The notes beneath the pieces were generated by a model, which was not told where the DNA came from, did no database searches, and saw only the letters and a program-made list of their open reading frames with translations. 64,000 nucleotides of DNA from Gorsachius magnificus. Taxonomy: Eukaryota; Chordata; Aves; Pelecaniformes; Ardeidae. The translations under genes and the position numbers were made by a program. This document shows positions 1-9,939 of this stretch, in pieces. Position 1 is the stretch's first letter. Each line of letters begins with the position of its first letter. Where the stretch lies: NCBI GenBank assembly GCA_034008185.1, contig CM067081.1, positions 68,996,054-69,060,053 of the forward strand. The letters are read 5' to 3'.

Positions 1-1865
1 CCTTGCCCCACTTACCATTTCAGACCACCGCTAATCAGCAAGAGATAAAAGCAAGTAACATTTAGCAAGAATACTTTTTCAGACAACCTCAGACTTGTTG
101 TTAGTGGTGTTACCTGCTCCAGTAGTGGGAAATCTGAAACATTACTGCTAAGAAACCCATTGAGTATGAGGAACAGGCAGCAGTGAGCTGGTTACTGATC
201 CTCCTGTTCCCAGTGCAAAGACTGAAAACTGTTTTTAGAGAAACAAACTGAATAAATTGTCAGGAGAGTGAGACACAAAAGGCATTACCAAGACAAAATA
301 ATTTGAGAGCATCCCAGTATGCAGAATTACCGTTACCATCAATCAGCACTCATTTCTATTAATTATCACTGGGCTTAAAACGGATCCCTGAACAATGTCC
401 CATTAAATGATTTTTCTGATTAAGCACATCCCGATTAAGTAAAGTGCACTGTACGGTACTTGAAAAACAGCACCATTTACGTACAAATCGAATACAAATA
501 GTGTACTCATCAGATCCCCATTTAGGAACTGTTCGCTGACATCAGAATATTCTCTTACCAGCGCTCTGTAGTGGTTGTAGAAGAAAAAGAGAATGATCTG
601 ATTGGGATAATTAAGATGAGACAAAGGGCTTTGTGATTTTATTTCTCCTGTCACCTGCCATGGAGCAGGATAATTTGCAAGGAGCCAGTATTCTGGGAGC
701 CCTGGGTGACTCTTTCAGCTGATGAAACAAAGAGTGAAATCGCTACATAATCACTCAGAGAGATGAGCTCGTGGTGCAGAACGCTAGAATTTTTACTTTC
801 AATTCTTCAGTTTCAGGCATTTAGTGACACTTTATCAGAAGCTTGCAAGCAAGTTGAAGACTTCTTAAAATGTTTGTCATAGCTTTATACTGCTTTTGTA
901 GCAGGTGCTCTTTAAGTGACTGTACCAGCTAACCTGCTCTTATTTTCATAATGTATTAATAAAGGCTATAATAGAGGGTAATAATCTTTTCTCCTAAAAG
1001 AGCGGAAAATTGATGCAAAGAATGCACGGGGAACAAGAAACATATTATTTCCCAGAACATTTTTTTTGCGATGTCACTTGGATTTGATAAGAAACTATTT
1101 ACAGGACCTTAAAGGCTTCATGTAATGAGTGTGAAATTTGGTTACCTTTTTGAATACAGGTTCAGCTAGGTACTTTACGATGTGATTCATTTACCAAAAA
1201 AAGTCCCAAAGATATTGATCTGTGGTAAATTATATCAGTGAAGAAGTAATTAGGAAGTAAATAGGAAGTCGCCCAGCTTCCTAGACCTCTCTATATATCC
1301 TGTACCCATCACCAAAGTACTATTTCATTCTTCAAGCCTTTGTGTTGCTGGCTAACCCCTAATGTTAATGTTTTGTTGCAGTTTTCATGGGAAATCATGA
1401 AATAGCCCTTTTTTTCATTAATTTTGGCTGTGGTCCATAGTTTTGGAAAGACAGTAGTACCATGGTTCTGTGCAGAGCTATCAGTGGGAGCCCTTGACAC
1501 AGACTGCATCAAACCCAACACGTAACTTATAAACATTGTGTGAATTCTAGTGAGGGCATTTTCTTCTGGAAGGTGTTGGCCTGGGGTCTGTCTGAGCAAA
1601 ACACAATGCTGCTTTCTCTGAGTGTCAGAGCCCTGAAAGTACTGCTGGAGCAGAAATGCAGTACATGACTGGTCTTTGGCATTTTCTAGGGAGAGAATAT
1701 CTGCACATGTGCAAAATCTAGAATTTTAGCAAATCATCTGCAAGCTGCTGGTGTGTGTGTTTTCAAAAGTGACAAACTGAGGACATGGCTGTATTTGGGT
1801 TCTCAGAGTGATACTTATGTGCAAGGGAAACAGGGACAAGAGCCCCTCAGGGTTTTTTTTGCCCT
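1..1865. other. Unique-looking AT-rich DNA, no gene seen
   Basis: No recognisable domain, RNA gene or repeat family is visible here. The longest frames are under 100 codons and have no family resemblance, so I treat them as chance frames. An intron or intergenic spacer fits the composition. Confidence 0.6.
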
Positions 1866-1936
1866 TAGAATCTTAGAATCATAGAATCATAGAATCACTT
1901 TGGTTGGAAAAGACCTTTAAGATCATCGAGTCCACC
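1866..1936 (-). mobile_element. CR1 retrotransposon 3' end stub
   Basis: Read on the minus strand, this ends in repeats of the ATTCTATG octamer (one unit changed to AAGATTCT), preceded by a GATCTTAAAGGTCTTTTCC-type sequence. That is the 3' terminus of avian CR1 elements, the same type as the copies ending at 26943 and 59526. Only about 70 bases are recognisable. Beyond about 1936 the sequence no longer matches the subfamily, so the copy is either severely 5'-truncated, which is usual for CR1, or continues as a heavily decayed copy I cannot follow. No coding part remains. Confidence 0.8.
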
Positions 1937-3313
1937 CTTAGCCAGGTTTGCCTTGGCTTGTCCTAGTCAAAAGATAGAAACAAATGCAGTGATATCCTTC
2001 AGTCCTCCATTCAGCCATTTCTTTAGCTGCCCTATTGCACTGCACTCCACTGCTGTCTAATCACTGAGCGCCTTAGAGGAGAAGAACCTTGCACAACCTA
2101 GAACTGAGTCCACTACAAATTTCTAAAATGTCAAAAAATTTTCAAATATCACTTATTGGAACTTCCAATTGCAGATCAAGTCTGTGCCTCAAAATCATTC
2201 CTTGCTTATACCTTTGCCATCCCAGTGGCTTCAGGAAGATATTTTATGGGTAAGGAAATATGAGCAGAATTTGTAAGAAGAGGCTGAAATGATGGATGTG
2301 AACTTTACAGATCAAGTTATACTCTGAAAACTTTCCCGTCTGGTTTTGTAGGTTTGAGAGATTCAGATGGTTGAAGAAATCATTGGGATGTTTATTTAAA
2401 CCTTCCCAGCCCATCAAAGCTTCTGAGGTGTAGCCATTATCCTTGAGTCATGATTAAAAGTAAAGAGCAAGTCGATGTTAACGGAATAGGGAGACCTAAA
2501 TCACATCAGGTGTCATCAAAGCTATTTCGTTACAAAGGGTTGCAGACATTCCAAGATAAGCTGGGCTAACAAGGAGGAACAAACAGAAGGTTTCAACATC
2601 ACAAGATAACATGGACAAGATAGAAGGAAACTGGGTGAGAGGTAATTCCTGCAAGGGGAGATTGTGACCACTGACCCAAATTAAGGCATGAAGTAAGTAC
2701 CCCCCCCACTCCTCACACGCATGCACAGTGAATTAAAAGATTGCTATAGCTTTAAGAGCTAGATGATGAGGCTGTCAGCCGATGAGGATGGGCACACGAA
2801 GATAGGCTAGTGAATATGGACTAGATAGGTGTGGAAAATGCATCTACGGTGTATAAATAAGGGAGTGAAATCTAAGCTCAGTGTGCTTAGATTTGTGGAG
2901 TTCCACCTTGCACCCGGTGCCAAACAAAGCAATATCTCCTCTCTAAACCATTTTGGTTTTGGAAGATTTATTTCCAAGCAACATAGCCATCACTTCTTGA
3001 AAATACCCCATTGGAACTTAAAAAGACAGGGCCTGACTCTGCCCTTACAGTGTGGAATACATGATGCAGACGATGAATTTGTCATGGTGTAAAACTAGAG
3101 AAGTTTAAGACATTGACACAGCACTAACATAGCATACTCCAAGTCATACGCAGAGGATCTCTAATTTGACTTACAGTTGCTATGGTGATGTACGCTATAT
3201 GCTTGGCTGGAGTAAAGTGGCATGATATACTAAAGATTGCAACACAGCGTGGTGGAGTACCAGTGCACAGAAACTTGGAAATATTTTTAAATCTGGAAAC
3301 AATACAAAGAAAT
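1937..3313. other. Unique-looking DNA, no gene seen
   Basis: No recognisable feature apart from a short C run near 2701. The small frames have no family resemblance. The part just after 1936 could be older CR1 sequence but I cannot show it. Confidence 0.5.
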
Positions 3314-4080
3314 CATAGAATCATAGAATCATAGAATCATAGAATAGAATCATAGAATGTTTTGGGTTGGAAGGGACCCCTAGAGGTCATCTAGCCCAAC
3401 CCCCCTGCAGTGAGCAGGGACACCACTAACTGGATCAGGTTGCTCAGAGCCCCGTCCAACCTGGCCTTGAATGTTCCCAGGGATGGGGCCTCCACCACCT
3501 CTCTGGGCAACCTGTGCCATTGTTTCACCACCCTCGTTGTAAAGAATTTCCTCCTTATATCCAGTCTAAACCTACCCTGGTTTAGTTTAAAATCATTACC
3601 CCTTGTCCTGTCACAGCTGGCCCTACTAAAAAGATTTTCCCCATCTTTCCTATAGGCCCCCTTTAGGTACTGAAAGGCCGCAATCAGGTTTCCCCGCAGC
3701 CTTCTCTTCTCCAGGCTGAACAAGCCCAACTCCCTCAGCCTGTCCTCATAAGAGAGGTGCGCCAGCCCTCGGATCATTTTAGTAGCCCTCCTCTGGACCC
3801 GCTCCAACAGTTCCATGTCCTTCTTGTGCTGAGGGCTCCAGAGCTGGACGCAGGGCTCCAGGTGAGGTCTCACCAGAGCAGAGTAGAGGGGCAGAATCAC
3901 CTCCCTCGACCTGCTGGCCACGCTTCTCTTGATGCAGCCCAGGGTACGGTTGGCCTTCTGGGCCGCCAGCGCACATTGCCGGCTCATGTCCAGCTTTTCA
4001 TCCACCAGTACCCCCAAGTCCCTCTCGGCAGGGCTGCTCTCGATCCTTTTTTCCCCCAGCCTGTACTGATACTGGGGGTT
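3314..4080 (-). mobile_element. Young 5'-truncated CR1 retrotransposon
   Basis: A CR1 non-LTR retrotransposon copy inserted on the minus strand. Its 3' tail (3314-3358) holds about five ATTCTATG-type octamers, one of them partial. The body encodes the C-terminal end of the reverse transcriptase ORF. The 5' breakpoint is sharp at about 4080, where the match to the plus-strand copy at 10.7 kb stops. It lacks ORF1, the endonuclease and the catalytic part of the reverse transcriptase, the usual outcome of incomplete target-primed reverse transcription. Counting by eye over about 715 shared bases, it differs from the 9940-11472 copy by about 14 substitutions and one 3-base indel, so both are recent copies of the same subfamily. 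I see no convincing target-site duplication. Confidence 0.95.
3391..4017 (-). pseudogene. CR1 ORF2 C-terminal fragment (thumb and tail of reverse transcriptase)
   Basis: A 208-codon open frame inside the minus-strand CR1 copy. It corresponds to the end of the CR1 pol ORF2: the region after the catalytic core, containing the blocks [49 protein letters not shown] and [10 protein letters not shown]. The YXDD-type catalytic box and the endonuclease lie upstream in a full element and are absent here, so the fragment cannot act. The first Met is merely internal; the true frame enters from the truncated 5' side. It keeps a Lys-Arg pair (GCIKRSV) where the 10258-11421 copy has lost one codon, and it has Pro-Cys in place of Tyr-Cys after HLE. 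The frame is open to its normal stop (3391-3393), which reflects youth rather than function. Confidence 0.93.
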
Positions 4081-5353
4081 ATATCAAGCCATGGTAACAT
4101 CCATGTGTAGAACCTTCTTGTACTGTTCTGTCCACAGTATCTTAGTACTCATAAGAATCGCTGTAAATTAATCTACCTATATGAAAACGTTTTACTGTGT
4201 TGGTTTTCAATGTTGCAGTTATTAATATATGAACTTAAAACCCATTCACAACTTTTTGCCTCTTCTTTGACCTTGGGCAGCCTATCAAAAATACAAGACT
4301 TCAATAGGAACCAATAGGAGTTCAGATGTCTCTGAAATCCATGCTCCACCTGTGCAAGAACCACACTCAATACTAGTTATTATGATGTTTGAATGGTGTG
4401 AAAGAGCTAATAGCCATGACCTGGGTTTGATATAAATACCCTTGAAATTTGCTATGAATTCTAAAAAGAACATTTTAAAACCAGCTAATATACACTAGGA
4501 GAGCTCCAAAAGAGAAGGAAATCAGTCTGACAGAACAATTATCTCAGCCTTATTCTAACACACCGTGATTTTAAAACCAGCAATGCCCCAAATCTAATTT
4601 TTATCCCCAGAAGCTATCATTATTTATCAAGCATGTTTTGTGAACCATTTCTAAGATCACACTAGTAAACAATAAGAAAGTTTTCATTCTTGGGTAGCAC
4701 CGAGTAGAACAAGAGTTGTCTTACAGTTCAGCTTTCTGGCAAAAAACCCCAACAAACCAATATTTCTTTTAAAACTGTTAAGTTTTCATTAGCTATTTAT
4801 TTAAGCAGGTTTTACTTTTATTTGCTGCTGCAGTGGAAAATCCACCGAGAAATAAAGAAGACTGGAAAATGTAAAACTCTAATACTGATACATTGCCACA
4901 AATATATGTTCTGAGTGTTCTATTATTTCATAAAATCAACATATCATGTATAATGTACCAGTCTTTCTTGCACTTGCTTCTCCTCTAAATGATAAAAGCT
5001 GTTGTTTCTCCTACAGTAAGTTGTTATTCTCTGTGGTCTGCCTTAGAGAACAATATTTATTGGTACATATTGGTGTCACAGAAAAATATGGAGAACAGCA
5101 GTAGGAGAAAATGTGTGCAGTTCAATAGAAAAAGTGGGAAATGGCCCTTAGTTATTGAAAATAAAAATAAATCTCACAGAAAGGATGCTTTTATTAACAC
5201 TACACTTCTAACAAAGCACATTTTAGGCTTCCTGTCAAGGCTGCATGCCACCCATGATCTTGTTCAATTCCCACTCACATCAGCAAAAAGAAATCCTGGT
5301 ACTTTGTAGGCTAGCATCTGGAGGTATGGCTTCTTATGTATCTGCTTTGATGT
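4081..5353. other. Unique-looking AT-rich DNA, no gene seen
   Basis: Nothing recognisable. Frames reach about 106 codons (4989-5309 plus) without any family resemblance. Confidence 0.55.
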
Positions 5354-5603
5354 CACAGAATCACAGAAGTGCTTGGGGCTGGGAGGCACTTCTGGAGATC
5401 TAGTCTAACCCCCCAACCAAGCAGGGTCAATTAGAGCCAGTTACCCAGGGCTGTATCCAGTCAGGGTCTGAACGCTTCCAGGGGTGGCCACTGCTCCCCT
5501 GCCTCTCTGGGAAACATGCTCCGGTGTTTGATCACTCCCACAGTAAAACAGATTTTTCTTATGTTTAAGTCCAATTGCCTCTATTTGGTATCTAACTAAA
5601 GCC
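5354..5603 (-). mobile_element. Older CR1 retrotransposon 3' fragment
   Basis: Read on minus, this contains the conserved 3' part of a different, older CR1 subfamily: a run corresponding to the end of ORF2 (CTCTGGGAAACATG..., CTGGTTGGGGGGTTAGAC...) and a terminal TTCTGTGATTCTGTG instead of the ATTCTATG octamer. It is clearly more diverged than the 3314-4080 copy and has no open frame. It matches the general CR1 pattern of 'GGGCAACCTGTTCC' and 'AGTCCAACCCCC' blocks with many substitutions. The 5' limit near 5603 is approximate. Confidence 0.85.
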
Positions 5604-6934
5604 TGAATAAAACTCCTGTTAGGTACAGTCACAGGACAGGAACAAATGATACAAAAATACATAATGGAGGAGATTTACCGCTTGACAAAAATCTATTATA
5701 CAGGTAATGTAAAGATTCAAAAATAATCAGTGAATTTAAAGTGTTCCGCATGTTTTCTTTTTCTCTTTCCATAAAGTAGAATGCCTGTCTCTTTCATTCC
5801 TGTTCACCACTCATGAAGAACTGAAAATACCAATAAATGTCATGGAAACAACTGTGAGATCTCCATGGTGATACTGGTTGGGTCTACACTGACTATTCTG
5901 TACCCTTCAGCCTGTGCCTTGAGGCTGCACATCTTGGTCCCAGCCTGACACTGACCCAGGGGGACTTAGGTATGCACCGTCTGTGTCCTCTGGGAGGAAA
6001 CCTGGGTTTGCAGAACAATGATGTACTCGACCAACTCTCTTTATCAGATTATGACTGGAATTGGGACAGATCCCTTTCTGCCCATGGAGCTTTTTGCCCC
6101 ACAGTTTAACCACAGCCATTGAAACGCATGTTGTAAGACAAAGCTAAGTAATAAGTTTCTTGTTTAATGGCTCTCAGTAACCATGATTATGAGCAATTCA
6201 AGTGCCACCCTCTTGCTGGAACAAGAGCCTGGATGATGATTTCCCTTTCACTGTATTCATACCAGAAAAAGAAGGGTCTTCATTACTCAGACCCTGTTTG
6301 CAGGGCTGAGGTCTCCTGAAGTGTCTGTAATGAGTGATGTGCCGATACAACACAGCCTGAAAGGCATTTAATAAACCATTCAACCAGTAGCAAACCATAT
6401 CAATGGATCATCAAGACAAGATGGAATAACGCACAGAGTCAAAAGACACTCTGAATTTCATTCCCTCATTGCAGCTTGAGCTACAAGCACATAATACAGG
6501 ACCAGTTATATTTTAAAAATTGATTCAGTCATGTGTCCCCGAATTTCCAAGGGACAATTAGGAGGAGCCTAAACCAGAAATACTTGGGAAGTCATTCAAG
6601 AAAGTTATAAAAGGAGACAACTACTCAAAATGAGAGAACTTAGATCTCGCTTCTCCCATTGTCTCTTTTCCAGATTTTTTTAGGACAATAGTAAAGCTCT
6701 ATTAACATTTAGTATAATTTTTTTTTCAATCACACATCCTCAGACAAGGAGGGATTCCATCAAAATTAGTAATATCTCTCTGACACAAAATTAGCATTGG
6801 CAAGAGAAAGTGCAGCCCAACTCCTGTCTTTTTACTTTGGTTTTACTTTTGGTTTTACGTTTTATTTTGGTACTGACTATTCTGTCTTGAAAGTACTACA
6901 TGAGAAACGCCCTTCTGGATAGAGACAGCTCTTG
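5604..6934. other. Unique-looking DNA, no gene seen
   Basis: No domain or repeat recognised. Short frames at 5907-6119 and 6198-6398 (minus) show no family resemblance. Confidence 0.5.
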
Positions 6935-7345
6935 ACTTACGGCACTGCTCCAAAGAACACGGGACTGGAAGGACCCCCTGGCCAGTCCCTGGATCACCAC
7001 TGGCCATGCAACAGATATTGCCTTCATAAAGTAATGGTCTAGCTTTGTCCTAGGAATTACTTGGCTCACTTACTTCTTCAGCTCCAGCTGGAAGCTTATT
7101 CTAGAATATCATTGCCCTAGTGGTAAGAGATGATTTCCAGTCTAAATTTATTCAGTGCCAGTTATTGTGCTTAAAGAGCTTTTTTTCATCCCAAGGGGAA
7201 GCTTGTTCAGTGATCTGTGTTCCCTTATTTACTCCGATCTTATTCACAGAAGGAAATTGTCTCTCCTCCAAGCCTTCCCTGGTTGGCTTAAATAACCAAG
7301 ATCTTTCTGTCACCCCTTCTTTGCCTTCTTCTATCAATCTCGCTA
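6935..7345 (-). mobile_element. Ancient L3/CR1-like LINE relic
   Basis: On the minus strand this resembles the 3' part of old amniote CR1/L3 LINEs that are common in turtles and crocodilians. The resemblance rests on several blocks in the right order: GATTTCCAGTCTAAATTTAT (7131-7150 on plus), a following GCCAG segment, a TTAAAGAGCT segment and a TTGGCTTAAATAACCAAG segment. It is heavily decayed with no open frame and no preserved tail. I recognise it from memory of the family, not by alignment, so boundaries are approximate. If right, it predates the bird radiation. Confidence 0.6.
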
Positions 7346-7635
7346 TAAATTACTGAAACTACAAGGCATAAATGCTAACAATCAGCATTTGATAGTTCCT
7401 TTAAAGCCAAATTGGGATGTATCTGGCAGTGCTTAGGATCTACTGAATGAGAGGCCAGAGTCCCTGCGATTTCCTCTAGTGGATAAAGAGAACTCATGGA
7501 TATTTTTTAATACAACTATACATTTTTTTAATGACAAATTATTACTGGAATTTAGCCTGACCAGCTGCTTCAGTGTACACGAATGCATTACTCTCTCAGG
7601 GATGAGAACAAGAAAACCTTTCAGAAGGTGAAATG

Positions 7636-7675
7636 ACCTCCTATAGCAGGTGAAAAATACATAGCTATAGGAGGT
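7636..7675. repeat. Perfect 12-bp inverted repeat with 16-nt loop
   Basis: ACCTCCTATAGC (7636-7647) is followed by its exact reverse complement GCTATAGGAGGT (7664-7675), leaving a 16-base loop. The flanking bases do not extend the stem. It is not a terminator in a eukaryotic setting; it may be a chance hairpin or the remnant of a small palindromic insertion. Confidence 0.85.
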
Positions 7676-7762
7676 AGTCTCAAAAAATACATCAGTCAGC
7701 TTTAATTTAAAGGCTGGAGCTGTGTATCTTTACCCAGTGTAAGGGGCCCACCCTGAAGGAAT

Positions 7763-7834
7763 ACTGAGGGGAAAATCATGTAAGGAGGAAGGTCTGCAAC
7801 TGAGGGGAAAATCCTGTATGAGGCATGTCTGCAA
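7763..7834. repeat. Tandem duplication, 36-37 bp unit, two copies
   Basis: Two adjacent copies begin ACTGAGGGGAAAATC and end GTCTGCAA (7763-7799 and 7799-7834). They differ by several substitutions and one indel, so this is an old local duplication. It has no coding significance. Confidence 0.8.
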
Positions 7835-7864
7835 CCATGGGAGTTAAGAGGGATCACTTAATTA

Positions 7865-7896
7865 CAAAAAAAAAAAAAAAAGAAAGAAAGAAAGAA
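7865..7896 (+). repeat. Poly-A followed by (GAAA)n
   Basis: About 17 A residues pass into four GAAA-type units. It could be a decayed retroposon tail, but nothing recognisable lies directly upstream, so I call it a simple repeat. Confidence 0.8.
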
Positions 7897-8014
7897 GACG
7901 TACTACCATTCCACAAACCACCACTGCTCCACTTGATATTGTAAGCTTTTTGTCCCTATAACAAAGAAATAAAATAAAACCTTTCTTTATACTTCAGTGA
8001 GGAAGGGAGAGGGA

Positions 8015-8037
8015 TTTTTTTTTTTTTTTTTTTTTTT
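8015..8037. repeat. Poly-T run of 23
   Basis: An uninterrupted T run. It could be the A tail of a minus-strand retroposed sequence, but the DNA after it is not a recognisable transcript copy. Confidence 0.85.
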
Positions 8038-8754
8038 AAATACAGAATGGGAAACTCAGACAAATCATTTGCAAATTGATGGGCTTTTTTTGTTGTTGTT
8101 TCCAAGGAAAGAAACTCCAGAGTGCTTTATACCACCACTCAGTTTGTCGGTGTCCAGTGGAAAAATCAGGGTCGCTGCTGGAGAGTCGCACAGCTCTGCA
8201 CCCACATGACTTTCATGGGAATTGTGATCACTGAAGAGATCACACAGAAAGGCATTACATACTTTCCCCTGCTCATGAGTTTCTGGGCTGGTTTATTTTG
8301 TTCTGTTCTGCTTTTATGTTCTTTTAATAAATCCCAAGGCCTTTCATCACTAATGCAGCACTAGACAAAACAAGTGGGAAGGATTACAAGAAATTTGATC
8401 AACAGCAACAAAAAGCCAATTTAACTAGGGGGGAGTTACTGCTCTGCTTGTGATGTTTTAACTTTTGTGAGGCAGAGGCTTAGTTTACACTGGGATTTCC
8501 TGCATGATTTACAAAGCAGGAGTGAAACCCCTCACATCCATTCTGAGATCTCTCTCCTCTTCATCCATCAGTGCTGACAGCGCTAATCTGGGAAGAATTA
8601 GTGACCTAGAAGTTCAAGTCAGCTATTCCCTTCATCTGGCAATAACATTATTCATGGAAACTGCATATTAAAGGTACCAATGAATGTCAGTGTGCAATGC
8701 GAGCAAAAATGATTGATTGTACATTTTTGCATAAGAAAGTGTTTTAGAACAAAA

Positions 8755-9300
8755 AGCCCGATTATCGAATCATCGGCAGAAAAATAAGAATGCAGAGGAC
8801 GGAGTCTTCTGTGAAGAACTTTATTTTTGCTAGCTAAATTGTTTCTGTTGCCCTTTCAAATGGCACAGTTTGAGCAGAATTAGATGGTGGCGCTTACATC
8901 ACACCGCGGACGGTGCCTATCTACAAGTCAGCTTGCAGTTTCATGTGAGACACCTGACTCCTCAACGGGCTAAAAGCTTAGCTGGTGTGGAGCTGGGGAG
9001 GATCAGCTATGTCCAATCCATAAATGAATTGGTTTAGCGGCGCAGCATAGACCGAGGAAGTCACACTGGCTTTGGAGACCCAAAATGCCTGTGATTGGCT
9101 CCTTTCTGATTGAACTTGGGAATACCTGCTGCCTCCAGCTGACCGTTTCAAAGGGACCTAACTGATGTAGCTATTGAAGCCATGAGCTGGAATTGATGTG
9201 TACAGCACAAAGACAAGATATATAAACCTTCAGTCCTTCCATGAAGAACAGCAGCATATTTTCTCGTCAGGCAAATATACGAGGTACAGTTACTCTGCTG
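8755..9300 (+). promoter_or_regulatory. CpG-enriched segment with CCAAT and TATA motifs (candidate promoter or enhancer)
   Basis: CpG dinucleotides are locally frequent (ATCGAATCATCGG, ACCGCGGACGG, GCGGCGC, ACCGAGG, ACCGTTT) against a CpG-poor background. A good CCAAT box in inverted orientation (GTGATTGGCTCC, near 9090-9101) lies about 125 bases upstream of a TATATAAA at 9219-9226 on plus. A start site about 25-30 bases after the TATA would fall near 9250. No exon with a recognised product follows. Motif matches of this size can arise by chance, so this is a lead only. Confidence 0.3.
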
Positions 9301-9939
9301 CTACACAGAGATGAGAAGCACAGGTTTAACTGCTTCTCCTCTCCATGGCTGCAAAACATGCAGGCTGAAGAAAGGAAACTTTTCAAGCAACAAGAAGGTC
9401 GATAGTTCCTGGCATTTTTTGTCCTTCCATAGTCTGAGTTATAACAAAACAATGAGGCTGCTGACCACACCTCACAGCCATCCAACCTTTTTTCCAATAA
9501 ATTAGTTGCCTAATAAAGCTGAGAGACAAGAGGAAAAAAACTTGAGGGTAGCAGAAACTAGGAAAAAAATTGCAGGTAGCAGTAACTGGGGAATGCAGCA
9601 TGCCAGTTCTCCTTTTTTCATCCCTGAAGTACCCTTTTAGGCTCCTGAGGATGTTTATCACCATTTGTACCCCAGTGCCTATTTGCGAGAAGCCAGGCTA
9701 ACCCCTAGGCAGGGGCAAATAGTGTGCTTGCCCTGGGTATTTCATGTTACAGGAGGTTCCCTGAAACCTCTTGGCTGCATTTCAGCCAACAGCACCTCTT
9801 CCACAGGCTTGGGCTCCATTTCTCTCTCTTTTCTGTCAAAAGTTGTGCCAAACAGAATGGGTTTGACTTTTATAGGAAGTCCATGCAGGCCTGTCCAACA
9901 GATACCTCTTCAAAACCCTGTCTGGACAAGAGTTAGGGG
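9301..9939. other. No gene recognised between the promoter-like segment and the CR1 copy
   Basis: Overlapping small frames on both strands have no family resemblance. An AATAAA occurs near 9513 but there is nothing to link it to a transcript. Confidence 0.5.

Noticed and set aside
3314..3358. Short regular repeats that could suggest a CRISPR-like array or satellite
   Set aside because: These are the normal octamer repeats of a CR1 3' tail, with no spacers.
3410..4110. Plus-strand frames across the minus-strand CR1 copy (and their mirror images at 10500-11402)
   Set aside because: Antisense shadows of the CR1 reverse-transcriptase frame; the same shadows appear in both copies.
9241..9405. 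54-codon plus-strand frame starting 15 bases after a TATA-like box
   Set aside because: The Met lies too close to the TATA to be in the transcript it would drive, and the peptide has no recognisable signal peptide or family.
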